A program made the translations under genes and the position numbers. The notes under the pieces are model-generated. The model was not told the origin of the DNA, searched no databases, and saw nothing but the letters and a program-made list of their open reading frames with translations. Source: Tetragonia tetragonoides (Eukaryota > Streptophyta > Magnoliopsida > Caryophyllales > Aizoaceae). From it: a stretch of 64,000 nucleotides of DNA. Location: positions 35,671,691 to 35,735,690 of the forward strand of contig CM076148.1 in NCBI GenBank assembly GCA_038025085.1, given 5' to 3'. The first letter of the stretch is position 1, and every line of letters begins with the position of its first letter. Shown here piece after piece: positions 1 through 12,111 of this stretch.

Positions 1-22
1 ACCAGTTGAAAAGAACATGCCC
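1..22 (+). mobile_element. Right terminus of a Harbinger-like element cut by the window edge
   Basis: ACCAGTTGAAAAGAACATGC CC followed by TTA is nearly identical to the right end of the element that closes at about 24104. It is therefore the last 22 bases of another copy lying mostly to the left of the window, with its TTA target repeat. Confidence 0.6.
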
Positions 23-892
23 TTACATTAATATTCACATGATCTAAACTTACTACTGTAGTCCCAGTTGACGACATAATTATGCCCAAAGCAAAACGAG
101 ATCCACATTTTTATCATAACTAAAATAATCTTCGAATTGGCGGCTTGAAAATGGAACATAGTACATACCCTGGAAGCTCCTTCCATCGGATTATCCGAGG
201 AAGGAAAAAAAATGCTTGCTGTTTGTTAATTTATTTCCTTTTTCTAATGAAAGAAAAAAGTTAAAAGTTGCCCAAGGTTCTAGTAATAATTAATAATTAG
301 AAAACTGATGAGACAACTGATACCTAGAGCTTTATAATAACAAAGATTTTTTTTGCTGCATAATAACAAAGAATTTTGACATAGGTGCTAGATTCTCTTA
401 AAGAGGGTATTTGTAAAGAGCACTCAAAATTGAAAGTTAAGTTAAAAGCTCTCAAAAACCCGTTTTATGAGCATATGGATAATTTTAAGGCGGTTTCATG
501 CATAAGTAATGTATAAATTTCACTTTTTATCTTCAATCTTGATATGTCATTGTATTTTTTTTCATCTTGAAGTACAACATTTATGTGAATAGTCATCATT
601 TTTTCGTCTTGAGGTATCACATTTTTGTACAAAATACTTTTTTTTTGTTCAGATATGTGTCACTTTTTTTACCACCATATTTATGAAGCCACTTCATTTA
701 TGAGGCCACCTCTTGGTTTGTGCAGACACTACCACTTGGTGGCAGTGACCCTTAAAAGCTCTCTCCTCGTTGAAGCTATGAGCTTTTCAATCGGTACAAA
801 GCTCCATAAAAAACCTTCGATGGGGATGTCCTAATAGATTATAGCCTCTTCCGAAACAAAGGAGACACAAATGTTGATACACGAGTTTCTAA
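23..892. other. AT-rich intergenic sequence, no gene seen
   Basis: Contains poly-T and poly-A runs and short open frames with no recognisable protein content. The paired stretches CATTTTTTCGTCTTGAGG and TTTTTTTCATCTTGAAG near 555-625 suggest a small degenerate repeat. Confidence 0.5.
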
Positions 893-1173
893 TATGTTTT
901 GGCAAAGATAGCTAACTTTTAGATTAAACTTACAACTTTTAGTTTTCATCTATTGTTTTCACTCTCTCTGTTACCAAACAGTTTATCAGATAATTTTCAA
1001 CTTTCAATTCCAAAAACAGGAAAAAAATATGTTCACATACAAGCTTTCAATTTCAGCTACCAAAACAGCTAATTTGTTACGATTTATTTATTTCACAACA
1101 ATTTGTCTATTTTCTGTTGATTTCTTACTATATTCCAACTTCCAGTAGCAAAATAGCTAATTGTGCCAACATA
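893..1173 (+). mobile_element. MITE, family A copy 1 (TIR TATGTTTTGGCA)
   Basis: Begins TATGTTTTGGCAAAGATAGC and ends AGCTAATTGTGCCAACATA, so the ends are inverted. The interior (GCTAACTTTTAGATTAAAC, TACCAAACAGTTTATCAGAT, CAAGCTTTCAATTTCAGCTA) recurs in copies at 2222-2490, 3609-3850 and 5194-5539. Superfamily is not determined because the target duplication is unclear. Confidence 0.6.
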
Positions 1174-2221
1174 CATACCAACATCTAATTAAAAATCTAT
1201 TGAGGAAATCAGTTAAAGAAACAATACCGAATGGAATTAATTCTTGCACTGTATTTGATCAAATGATGATCGTCCTATATACAATGGTTATTAGTTTGCA
1301 TAATTGCATTGTTACACATGTCTAATGAGAATCAGAATAGTTTACCTGCCATCTCCCCGTAAGCAAAGCCACATCAAAATTAAAGGTCACACGTTAGAAG
1401 CTAGATGCAAAGTTATAATAGAGTTGCACCAAAAAGTTATAATAATAGAGTGCAAATATATACGTCGTCTAAGAGAAAAATAAGAAATTAAAACACAAAA
1501 ACTTATATAATACGGTTTTTCGTAACTTTTGGGTAGATGGGGATCACTTTTCAATTAAACAAGGGTCACCGATCACTGTAAGTGACCCCAACATTTCAAA
1601 AAAAAAAAAAAACCCCAATTAATTTTTTATGAGTTAGTGTCACACAAGACTTGCTGAACTAAAAAGCCCCCTCGTGCACACATTGTAACATATAATGTTC
1701 GTGCTAGTACGAGAACAAAATAATAGAACAATCTTTGGAAAAATATAATTAATTTCAAATCACATATAAAGCATATAACACTTTTGGGAATAATATACTT
1801 AAGGGAGTATATGCCAAGCATGGTCCGTGATCAAAGATGAAAAAGATGATAAAAGGAATTATTACAAGTCCATTTCTAGGAGACAATGTGAGGGTTTAAT
1901 TCAATTAATAAAGGATATTCTAACTTATCATTAAAATGCCTCTGTTATACAGATCACTCTTATTAGGTCATGTCCATAGGAATATAATCATAATCTAGAA
2001 TCATATCCTTAGAACAATTTTCCATTATTTTGGATAGAGTTGTACGTGTTTTGGGCATAATTGTTAGATTATTCTTAGGATCGACACTTATCAACCCTGT
2101 TTGGATGAAAGTTGAAACTAGATCTTAGTACTTATTATTTATTTATTTCATTTTTTGTTGAAATCTACTTTTTTTTCATTGTTAGTACGATCAATATAAC
2201 AATTGGCCTTAAAAAATTAGA

Positions 2222-2490
2222 TGGTAACAAGAGTACATTGTTTTGCTAGCTGAAAAGTCAAAATATGGTAAGAAATCAGCAAGAAATTGCTGAATTTTTT
2301 ATGAAATGGTAACAAATTAGTTGCTAGCTGAAATTGAAAGCTTGCATGATAGCACTTAGAATTTAACTGTTTCTAAAACTGAAAATTGATAATAATCTGA
2401 TAAACTATTTGGTAACAGAGGGTGAAAGCAGTAACTGAAGATGAAAAATGTATCTTTAATCTAAAAGCTAACTGTTTTTGTCAAACATAT
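2222..2490 (-). mobile_element. MITE, family A copy 2 (reverse orientation)
   Basis: Reverse complement of the copy at 893-1173. On the minus strand it starts ATATGTTTGACAAAAACAGT and contains TTACCAAATAGTTTATCAGAT and CAAGCTTTCAATTTCAGCTAG. The far terminus is eroded, so that boundary is approximate. Confidence 0.5.
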
Positions 2491-3608
2491 TATCAATTCA
2501 CCAATGATGTATAACATCAAAATCTACTTTTTTTTTGATGGGATGAAAGCAAATATTTCATAACCAGAAGATCTTGTTAAAGTGACCAAAGTCCAATTAA
2601 ATTAAGCCAAATGCGTTAAATTCAGGAACATAATTAGATGTATGACAAAAACTTGTATAAGATCGTTTCACGATGAAATGAAGCAAATGATTTGTTAGTT
2701 TAACATATACATGCTCCATGCATGTATGCTTGCTAAATTAAAGACTCTCTTTGGCACCACCAGCCCTAAATTGGCTTTTCCGGAGACAGAAAAAACCCTT
2801 TGATGCATGCATGGTGCCCTTTGAGAGATATATGCCCCTTCATGTTATTGGTTTATTACCCTAAATGGCAGAAATGGTTGCAAGAGATACTTCTTGTTTG
2901 GCAATATTTCAATTTCTTTTACAATTTCTAGACATGTACGTACTTTATTCATGTAATGGTCATGGCCCTCTTGATGAGTGATGATTGGATATTTGGAATA
3001 ATTTTTGTGCTTTTGGCATTGGAATATATAAATTATAATTTATGTAAAAATTACATGGAAAATTACATGGGAAGAGGTGGATTGCCACTTGGAGCACCAT
3101 AATATGCCATCCGACTCATGCCATCATTTTTGTGGTTTCTTAGTGGCTCCTTAGTCTTTGCTGCCAAGGTTTAGATTGATAATTAAATGGAGTTCTAAGA
3201 CAAATATGGAGATAGCCAGATTAGTGGTCCGATTAAAGATGTTTGGGTTGAATGAACGAGAGACGAAAAGATTGAAAATATAACCTTTTTTTTTTTAATA
3301 AAAAAAAAACTTAGGATTTAGATTGCATATGTTGCTATCATAGAAATGTACATGTTCTTACCTTTATTTTTGAAACAATTGGTGAAAATAACACCGGCTC
3401 GTCATACTTGGTTATAGAGGTGGCTTCATGTTGAGACAACTTCATAAGAGATACTTTAATATAAATAAATAACTTACCGTTACGCGTTACCATTTGAAAA
3501 TCTTACATCGACATAACGAACTTTCAATAATAGTAACAGTAACAATAACAGTAATACTTCCATTTCTGGTTCTTATAAAGATCAAGCCAATATAGATCTA
3601 TACGACAA
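2491..3608. other. AT-rich intergenic sequence, nothing recognised
   Basis: No ORF with family resemblance, no clear terminal repeats. Short poly-A/T runs occur near 3285-3310. Confidence 0.5.
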
Positions 3609-3850
3609 TACCAGCTAACTTTTAGATTACACATTTTATTTTCGCTATTGTTTCTACTCTTTTTCTCAAATTATGTTCAATGCAACTTTCAGCTTAAGCT
3701 ACCACTAAAATCTAAAGTTACATGCAAGCTTTCAACTTTACCTAGTAAAATGACATTTATTAGTATATTTCGTTTCAATTTTCAACTATTTTATACTAAT
3801 TTGCTACCATATGCTAACTTTTCAACTAAAACAACCAATTATGCTAAACG
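3609..3850 (+). mobile_element. MITE, family A copy 3, degenerate
   Basis: Shares GCTAACTTTTAGATTACAC, a TTGTTTCTACTCT block, CAAGCTTTCAACTTTA and the end AACAACCAATTATGCTAAAC with the other copies. Terminal TGGCA/TGCCA motifs are not intact. Confidence 0.4.
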
Positions 3851-3889
3851 TAACTGTGGTTGTCACAGTCCAATTGTGGTGATAATTGA

Positions 3890-4140
3890 TATAGCGCGTT
3901 GTTTATCGGCCGGTCTCGAAATACCGGCCTGGTCCGACAAAGACCGAATCAGACGAGACTTGTCCGTCTTTTGGACTGGTCGGTCCTGGTTTCTATCCGG
4001 TCCTGTGTGGACCGATTTTACTAGACAACTTCAAAATACTCAGGTTGGTCTACTAGAAGTTTTCTAAAAAAAACGGTCCAGTCCGATCTCAGACTGGATG
4101 CAAGTGGTCCGATTCGGTTCTGAACCAGTGGACAACGCTA
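3890..4140 (+). mobile_element. hAT-like MITE (251 bp)
   Basis: Starts TATAGCGCGTTGTTTATCGG and ends CAGTGGACAACGCTA, giving imperfect inverted ends TAGCG(C)GTTGT. It is flanked by ATAATTGA (3882-3889) and ATAATTGG (4141-4148), an 8-bp target repeat with one mismatch, as in hAT elements. The interior is rich in CCGGTC/GGACCG words, unlike the AT-rich surroundings. Confidence 0.65.
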
Positions 4141-4148
4141 ATAATTGG

Positions 4149-5193
4149 AGCTCATAAAGTCATAGAGTATATAGTTTTGGCATTACAAGTTGTTTTTGTA
4201 GGAGAATGTATCAATTATGTAGGGTTATATTTGATTATTGTATATTTATTTTTTAAAATTTGTTGTATTGTAAAAATTGAGATGTGCTAATTAGTTAATT
4301 ATTATGCATTCGTGTTGATTATAAAGATATAATACTGTTTCTATTTTGTAAGGAATTATTTTTATCAAAAGTTTAACCCATGAATAGAATTAGAAATCCA
4401 ACTAATGATTATAGTTACTAATAAATTTGACTCTCTATCAGTTAAACGTCTTAAAGTAACTATTATGAGTTTGAATCAAAATAAGCCTTGTTGTTATGTT
4501 TCAAATCTTTCCATTATGCTTTGCTCTCCTCAACATTATTTATAGTTCAGTGCATTACAGTTCACTCCAATTCAGTCCAGTTTATGTAGACTATATCCCT
4601 CAAATATATTTTTTTTTTATAAAATAAATTAATGATGATACTTATGTTCATGGACGTATCTAGCTCGGGACATGCACCGGTGTCCTGGGCACCCAGTGTT
4701 TTTGGTACTAAGTAACATAAAATAAAAACAATTGAAGATTGAGAAATGAACATGTTTTCATTTTCTACACTAGGAACATGAAGTATGAACCAAGCAAATA
4801 TTAGAGACTGATTTCTGCCCAGTAGTAAAAGAGCAAAGGTTTGAGCAAGTGGGGGAAAAGAAGATATTTGGGCATCATTGTTATGTCAACCTTCTTGCAT
4901 CACAGACCATAAGTCCATAACATCACATAATCTACCTTATAGAATGAGCCAACCTTTGTGCTTAATAGGAAATGGGTCCATAATAGGAGTAACTAGAAGC
5001 CTTTACTTATCCTAGAAAATCTAGCGGAAATCAGGTTGGTCTAATTAGAAAACATATATGTGTGGTGCCTGCTCATAAAGTCTCAACCAATAAGCTTTCA
5101 AACTATACTCCCCAAAAGACACCACTAGGAATCCCCTTTCCTGATTGTGTACAGTCTCTTGTATACATGCTTTTAATTGGTTCATACCAATGG
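4149..5193. other. AT-rich intergenic sequence, no gene seen
   Basis: Nothing coding. Around 4650-4700 the stretch with CCGGTGTCCTGGGCACCCAG resembles a word common in degenerate plant DNA transposons, but no paired terminus was found. Confidence 0.45.
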
Positions 5194-5539
5194 TATGTTT
5201 GGCAATTTTATCTAGTTTTTAGACTAAACCTATAACTTTCATCTAGTTTTTAGATTAAATCTATAGCTTTCTTCTTTCATATATTGTTCTAGTTCTATAT
5301 TGCTTTTTCTTTCGAATGTATTCTGATGTTTTAGATCTATTTCTTGTTGGATTCTGTCATTCTTATAAGTGTCGTATGGCTTTCAACAAATGGAATTCTT
5401 CTTCCTCTCAAACAAAAAAACTACGAAACAGTTTATCAAAACAGCTAATGTGTGTTCCCATGTCATTACAAATATTTTACGGGTTTCTTACCATAATCTG
5501 ACATTTCAACCAACAAAACAGCTACTTGTGCCAAACATA
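5194..5539 (+). mobile_element. MITE, family A copy 4, longest copy
   Basis: Clear inverted ends: TATGTTTGGCAATTTTATC at left and TTGTGCCAAACATA at right. The interior has a local duplication of ATCTAGTTTTTAGA(C/T)TAAA near 5210-5265, and the shared AAACAGTTTATCAAAACAGC block. Confidence 0.6.
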
Positions 5540-5640
5540 ATCCTATGAAATATTAGCCATTGTCAAGCAAAGTGAAGTAACTCGCTAAATAACTCACCTC
5601 ACAACGCATAACAAAGAAAAATTAATAGAGGGATGCCTTG

Positions 5641-5802
5641 TGCAGCTTCAAGGTGAGGCTGCAATTTGCACCCCAATCGAAACAGGATAAGTAAGCACTT
5701 GTAATAGGAAATGATTTTCTTTTTCTGATTTTTTCTTTTACAAGTGCTTACTTGTCCTATTTTAATTGGGAGTGCAATTTGCAGCCTCACCTTGAGGCTG
5801 CA
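5641..5802 (+). mobile_element. Foldback MITE with nested palindromic ends
   Basis: The left arm (TGCAGCTTCAAGGTGAGGCT onward, to CAGGATAAGTAAGCACTTGT) is repeated inverted in the right arm, ending CACCTTGAGGCTGCA. Only about 30 T-rich bases separate the arms, so nearly the whole element can form one hairpin. Each end block GCAGCCTCAAGGTGAGGCTG C is itself an inverted repeat. It lies about 515 bases before the PHO1;H1 TATA box. Confidence 0.75.
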
Positions 5803-6165
5803 TATAACATCACTCAAATAGATATTGGTAAAGTAGTGAGGTAATGACATCAACAGTTTTAATCAATAGTACGTATCATGAATCCATAAGAGGATTTGAA
5901 ATTTATCATCCAAGTATTTCACGACAAGATAACTAGACAATGAACAAAGCTGTTTATTTATTTATTAAAGACCTTAAAAAGGAACTTGCATGGGAAAACT
6001 TTGTGAAGCAACTATTTGAATTAGGTAGGGTCCCATTTCCATCAACTTCACTTTTCTTTTGGCCAAAATCTCCATATAAGAGCATATGTTGGCAGGGGAG
6101 CTAGAGTCACCATAACAAGGTGGCTGTGGCCAAGGTCATTTTTCAGAAGAACCTTGCCACTCTAC

Positions 6166-6168
<3 letters not shown>

Positions 6169-6211
<43 letters not shown>
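6169..6211 (+). repeat. (TC)n microsatellite upstream of PHO1;H1
   Basis: About 21 TC units lie 100 bases before the probable TATA box. Such CT/GA tracts are common in plant core promoters and leaders and may bind GAGA-type (BPC) factors. This is a length-variable marker next to the gene. Confidence 0.85.
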
Positions 6212-6215
<4 letters not shown>

Positions 6216-6317
6216 CCTCTTGTAGGGTAGCTAGTGGAAGAAAGAACATAGAATATCTTAGAATGTGCCTTTGAGAATCATTTTGATCCTTAATTGTCAA
6301 ATTCTTTCCCACCACCA

Positions 6318-6323
6318 TATATA
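6318..6323 (+). promoter_or_regulatory. Probable TATA box of the PHO1;H1 gene
   Basis: TATATA lies 114 bases before the ATG, in the context CCATATATAGTG. It is followed about 30 bases later by a pyrimidine/adenine-rich stretch suited to a start site, giving a 5' UTR of roughly 90 bases. Position is the only evidence. Confidence 0.5.
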
Positions 6324-6436
6324 GTGTGATCCTTTGCTCCCTTAAAACACTCACACTTGCTCTCCCATCACCTAAGAAAAAACACTTCTTGTTTCTTTTC
6401 TGTTCTCGATTTAGTTATAGAATTGAGAGCGAAAAG

Positions 6437-9400
6437 ATGGGCTTCTCCAAACAGTTTGAAGCACAGCTTGTGCCCGAATGGCAAGACGCCTTTGTCGATT
6501 TCAAGCAACTTAAGAAAGACCTTATGAAAGTTCAGCTACTTAACACTAATAGCTGTTCCTTGAAGCAGCAAAAACATGAGTCTTGTCTTACTAGCTTTTT
6601 TTCTTCCCTAGGGAAGATTTCCTTCTGCGGCCAGAAACGCCATGATCATGGGGCAATTCAAGTACGTGCCCTATTTCTCCTCTGTTTTCACTCTGTTTCA
6701 ATCTTGATATGCCATAATTTGACTACATAATGTGATTAATGGATCGTTAACTAGCCATTTTGATGGTGATCAGGTGCACAGGAAGCTCGCATCCTCGGTC
6801 AGCAGGGGTGATTTATATGAGACCGAGTTGCTTGAACAGTTTGGTGATGTTGAGGCCGCAGGTGAATTTTTTGCGTCTTTAGACCGTCAGCTCAACAAAG
6901 TGAACCAGTTCTATAAGACCAAGGAGAAGGAGTTTGCTGAGAGGGGAGAGTCCTGGAAGCAACAGCTAGATTTCCTCATTCAGCTGAAAAGCGAACTCAA
7001 GCAACAGAAAAACAAGGAAGCTTCCTCTCAGGAGTCTAATGATGATCCCTCCATATCGTCCCAAATCTCATGTGGTAAGCCAAGTCTCCTGCTTGAGATA
7101 TCAATCAATACAAATGAGTGAATATAAATGAGTAGACAAATATAAACAGAAAAAAAAAATGCACAATTGCGCATTTGATGATGCTGAGTCGGAATGTTTA
7201 TAGCTGTACTATACCATACCATTATCTCAATGCATTTCATGAGGTTTCGCCTAAGGCGGATAAGAAGTTAAAATAGACTAGGTCTTATCCCTGCAATTAT
7301 ACAAATGGTCTTAATAGATCTGTAATATAAAAATGCAATGATTGGCTACTATTTCACAATAAATAAGCAGCAAGAAAGTACTTTAAGAGCCATTTTGGTA
7401 AATAAATTACCAATATAGAATTTAGATAGTACATATTCTAACTGTACCTAGGCGGGATTTATACTGGGTGGTCGTCGTTGTTGTTGTTGTATATTCTAAC
7501 TGTAATTAATTACAATTGTGCAAGTTAACGACTATCATTCTGATATTCTTTTCCTGTCACTTCTAACGTTTCTGTTTTACAACCTTGCCTACAGAGGTAG
7601 AGTTAAATGGAAAAGCAGAGGAAACAGAGAAAGAACAGGGCCAAGATAGCTCAACTGATGAGAAAAATGGCAAGCAATTCACAGAATCCTCAAAATCTGA
7701 TGAGATGGAGCGATCATGGAGAAGAATCAGAAGAGATGATAGCGGTTCGAGAAGCTTCTCCGGCAGGGTTTTCAATTGCCAGGGGAAGAATGTAAGAATT
7801 AACATTCCACTGACAACACCATCTCGTGCGTTCTCAGCCATTGGTCACATGGTCTGGGATGATTTGATTAACCAATCTTCAAAGAAAGGCTGTCCAAGAG
7901 GATTTCATGTCAACAAAACCAAGCTGCATCATGCAGAAAAGATGATTCGAGGAGCTTTTATTGAGTTGTACAAGGGGTTGAGTTACCTAAAAACTTACAG
8001 GTATTTTTGTGACATACTCTGTATATCACATGGAACATGCAGATTAACAAGAACATACACTGTATATCACATGGAAATGCATGCATGCGCGCGTGCGCGC
8101 ACACACACACACGACAAACATAAGAACTAATGAGAATTGATTCATGGTAATTGTGTATTTCAGGAACTTGAACATGCTTGCTTTTGTGAAAATCCTAAAG
8201 AAATTTGACAAAGTAAGTGATCTGTTACTTTACTTCCTTTTAAGTCATTTCTGAAACCGATTGTTGCTTGTCCTTGTGATTAACCAAGGGGATACTTGCT
8301 CTTTCAGGTGACTAAAAAGGAAGTCATGCCCATTTATCTCAGAGTGGTAGAAAGCTCCTATTTTAACAGCTCAGACAAGGTAAACTTTGAAACCCAAAGA
8401 TATTTTGTTTTTGATTTTCAGAAAATAATGAAACAAATTAAAAACAGAAAAATATGTTTTGACCATAATGCTTAGCAATGTTCTGTCTCCGCATAAAAAC
8501 TGAATTGATGAAACGTTAAATCTTTTGGGGCAGCAAATGTAACCAAATCTTTCTGGAGACAATTTAAAGTGGATATCTACTTTAAATGTTAACAGCACAA
8601 AGGGTAGATATTTTTAGACAAAAATAAAGATATGTTGGTCTGACAATAAAATCTGAGGGGTCTTTAGAACCAGTTACAGTGACTTATTGTTTTCTTAAAT
8701 TTTGAATCCTAATAGGTTGTGAGACTATCAGATGAGGTTGAGGAGCTATTTGTCAAGCATTTTGCCAATGATGACAGAAGGAAGGCCATGAAGTACCTCA
8801 AACCTAATCAACGTAAAGAATCTCATGCTGTAACCTTCTTCATAGGTGAGGTTTTGGTTCTGTTTCCTCTCGGTTAATAATCTAATGATCAATATTTCAC
8901 CAAGCACGAACATGATTTGTTGTTATATGATAAAAGTGACTACTATTTCCATACGGATGACGACAAGGATTAGAATAGAATGTAGATAACATATATAACT
9001 GACCTCTTTTTGACACAAAACTTCACAGTAAGGGAGCTATTTAGTTGTTAATTGCTTTTTTCCCCCTTTATGAACAACGTTATTGATCACTTTGTTTGAT
9101 GGCCCAATTATATAAAAGATTTGAACAAAACAGAAAACGAACAAGGTGGGTCCGTAAGGGCACTAGATCACAAGAAATACCTTGGCCACACTTTTTATGG
9201 GTGGGATGCTAAAGATATAGGTCACTTCGGGTAGGCCACTATGGACTGAGAGACAAAACATGATCTTCCATGGTCTGAAACCTGACAAAGCCCTATAACA
9301 TCTATATACCACCAGAAGAACAATTGGTTCTTTTGATTGATTGTGTTTGTTTGCCTTAGCTAATGTTTGGATGTTATCATAACTTGTCAAGTTGTCATGT

Positions 9401-12111
9401 ATTGCAATTCATGCTGGACTCCCATTATACTTTTTGATCACTGTAAGGAACTACAAAATCTTTTCAAACACGCATTTGATTTGCTATATTTAGCACTCTA
9501 TCATTCTACCCAAAATACAAGTGAAGACTAAATTAATCAAGCACAAAACCAAAAGGCAGATAATAAAGAAAAGAAAAGACAAGAAATTAAAGTAGGCAAA
9601 TAGTTTATATCTATTAATCAATAATCAATATCTTAAAATAATAATAAGTTGTGTTTGAGTCAAATTTTCAAACATATCTGAGGACAAAATGCTCACAGAT
9701 TCTACTGTTCAGTTAGTAAAGACAGTGGTCTGCATATTGGGTTTTAGTGGCCCTTAAATGTATTGTTTTGAGATTCACTAATAAGCAAAGGTAACCTATT
9801 AACATTTCTGAGCGCTGCACATGCAGGTCTCTTCACAGGGTGCCTCATTGCACTACTTGCTGGGTATGCAATCATGGCTCATTTTATGGGGATGTACACT
9901 AAACAATCATCTAGTACAGTTTACATGGAAACTGTGTATCCTGTTTTGAGGCAAGCATCCTAGTTCGTTTCTTATATGTTATTAAACCTAATAACTAATT
10001 TTTGCATGTCAGTAACACGAGTACTCTTTTATTGTTATGCAGTATGTTCAGCTTATTGTTCCTACACTTCTTCCTGTACGGATGCAATATCTTCACGTGG
10101 AAAAAAGCTCGTATAAATTACTGTTTCATCTTTGGGCTCGCACCGACCAAGGAGCTTAAGTACAGAGAAGTATTCTTGATCTGTACAGCCTCAATGACTG
10201 CTATTGTAGGGGTTTTGTTCATTCATTTGTCACTGGTAGCAAAAGGATACTCTTCCAATCTAGTTCAGACAATTCCAGGCTTCCTTTTACTGGTAATTTA
10301 TTATATCCTACTCTACTTAGTAAAAAATCCGCATTTAGAAATTTTTTAAAGTCAATGGTGCTAAACTACACTCCCGACGTTGTAATTTTTCTCTCTTGCA
10401 GTTTTTCCTACTCTTACTGGTGTGCCCCTTCAACATTTTCTATCAATCAACCCGGCGTAGATTCCTTGAAATTATAAGGAATATAGTTTTCTCGCCTTTA
10501 TACAAGGTACGGAAATTTCAGTCAGTTATACTACCACTAAGACACACTGAAATAGTACTTATCTATGCTTTTATACCAACTCTTGCTGATAAAATGTGGA
10601 TGATTGTAGGTTGTTATGGTAGACTTCTTCATGGCTGACCAATTGTGTAGCCAGGTAATCATCAATAACTGAATCAAACTCAATAAATAAGTTCATTCAA
10701 TTACTTGAGAATATTAGCCTTATCAAAGAAATGACAATGAAGCTGCCATAAATTTAACAGGTGCCTCTGCTCGGAAATCTCGAGTATGTAGCTTGCTACT
10801 ACATAACAGGAAGTTACAAGACTCAGGACTATGGATATTGTATGAGAACCACTCATTACAGAGACCTCGCATATGCCGTCTCCTTTCTACCGTACTACTG
10901 GAGAGCTATGCAGGTACCAGAATTAGCTTCTTTTATCTGAAGAAAACAAAATGTCTTTCCTTCTAAGAGCGCTTTTCTGATGATGGCATTTATTTAACTC
11001 TTCAGTGTGCAAGGAGATGGTTTGATGAAGGGCAGGCTAACCACCTAGTGAATCTAGGCAAATATGTGTCAGCAATGTTGGCTGCTGGGGCAAAATTGGC
11101 CTACGACAAGAAGAAGACAACAGGACACCTATGTCTTGTTGTAGCCACATCAAGTGCTGCAACAGTGTATCAATTGTACTGGGACTATGTAAAGGACTGG
11201 GGATTGCTACAATTCAATTCTAAAAACCCTTGGTTAAGAAATGAATTAATGCTCCGACAGAAGTTCATTTACTACTTCTCCATGGTATACCATCAAAGAC
11301 TTGACCTAATCTTTCATGTTTTTTGGTAGATTTAAAAGAAGGGGGGTGAGCAGGAAAAACAATCAAAGAATCTTTAGGGCAGGATTGGCAATTGATGCAG
11401 TAATAACCTTAATTTGGCATTTTCCCAAATCCCAACCTAGAAGATGATGATTGCTTAGAGCTAAAAAATCTTCATCCCCTAGACCAAATGAAGACTTGTG
11501 CCTAGGCAAAAAACATAGTAAGACCAAGCAGAGAAGACATAGTGGACCTTGCCAATTTTTAAGGGGTTACTATGAGCCATCTAAGATGGTTTTCAAGAAC
11601 CCCAAGTGTGATTCACATCCCTCAATGTGTGGGCCCCACGATCAATCATTGCTAAGATGATTATCTCGGAGGAGAGGGTATAATCAAGAACGAATACTAG
11701 TCTAGTTGTTATTTAATCACTATCTCTTCATTATATGTGCGAGGAGAGGATCTTAACAGAAAAAATTTGGGGATTATTTTCAGGGATTGAACTTGATTCT
11801 AAGGCTTGCTTGGCTTCAAACAGTACTACATCCAAGTTTCGGGAATGTTAATGACAGAGTAATTAGGCTTTTTTTAGCTGCCCTGGAGGTCATCAGAAGA
11901 GGACATTGGAACTTCTATAGGTAAACTTCCAAGGACAGACAATATACAACTTTTCAGTGCATGATTAACTTCCATGTAGATGTAGCACTAAACTGTGTAA
12001 AATTCTTCTTATCCTTTCAGGTTAGAGAATGAGCATCTAAATAATGCAGGCAAGTTTAGAGCAGTAAACAAAGTGCCACTTCCTTTCCATGAAGTGGATG
12101 AGGAAGACTGA
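6437..12111 (+). CDS. PHO1-H1: PHO1;H1-type phosphate exporter (SPX-EXS), 14 exons, 788 aa
   Basis: Exons that keep phase throughout: 6437-6661, 6774-7074, 7595-8000, 8164-8212, 8308-8379, 8716-8845, 9827-9950, 10043-10292, 10402-10506, 10610-10654, 10761-10913, 11006-11284, 11784-11920, 12021-12111 (TGA). PHO1 proteins export phosphate from cells and load it into xylem; the SPX domain senses inositol pyrophosphates. Residues 1 to about 310 are SPX, starting [15 protein letters not shown] with the KLASS and [15 protein letters not shown] helices. Membrane segments lie near 391-413, 436-455, 480-503 and 514-535. The EXS domain follows, with [30 protein letters not shown] and the end motif [20 protein letters not shown]. 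Motifs such as [21 protein letters not shown] and the C-terminal DEED fit Arabidopsis PHO1;H1 better than PHO1 as I recall those proteins. All introns are GT-AG except intron 7, which is GC-AG. The length is normal and no break is seen. Family confidence is very high, paralogue assignment high. Confidence 0.95.
7441..7494 (+). mobile_element. Possible 3' end of a SINE with a (TTG)n tail, intron 2 of PHO1;H1
   Basis: The sequence reads CCTAGGCGGGATTTATACTG, then TCGTCG and repeated TTG. A short GGCGGG block followed by TTG repeats is the 3' signature of tRNA-derived TS-like plant SINEs. The 5' part with A and B boxes is not recognisable here, so this may be only a truncated copy. Confidence 0.35.
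8086..8112 (+). repeat. Alternating GC/CA purine-pyrimidine tract in PHO1;H1 intron 3
   Basis: (GC)n with TGCG runs into (AC)n just downstream of exon 3. It is a simple repeat of Z-DNA-prone composition; no coding role. Confidence 0.7.
9948..9955 (+). other. Non-canonical GC 5' splice site (intron 7 of PHO1;H1)
   Basis: Exon 7 must end at 9950 (TTTTGAG) to join phase 2 to TATGTTC at 10043. The intron then begins GCAAGC. AG|GCAAG is the consensus of the minor GC-AG class of U2 introns. The joined codons read [11 protein letters not shown], matching the family at this point. Confidence 0.8.

Noticed and set aside
1913..1920. GGATATTC fits the PHR1 binding site P1BS (GNATATNC)
   Set aside because: It is 4.5 kb upstream of the PHO1;H1 start, in MITE-rich DNA. 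I found no P1BS in the proximal 500 bases by eye, so regulation by PHR1 is not supported here.
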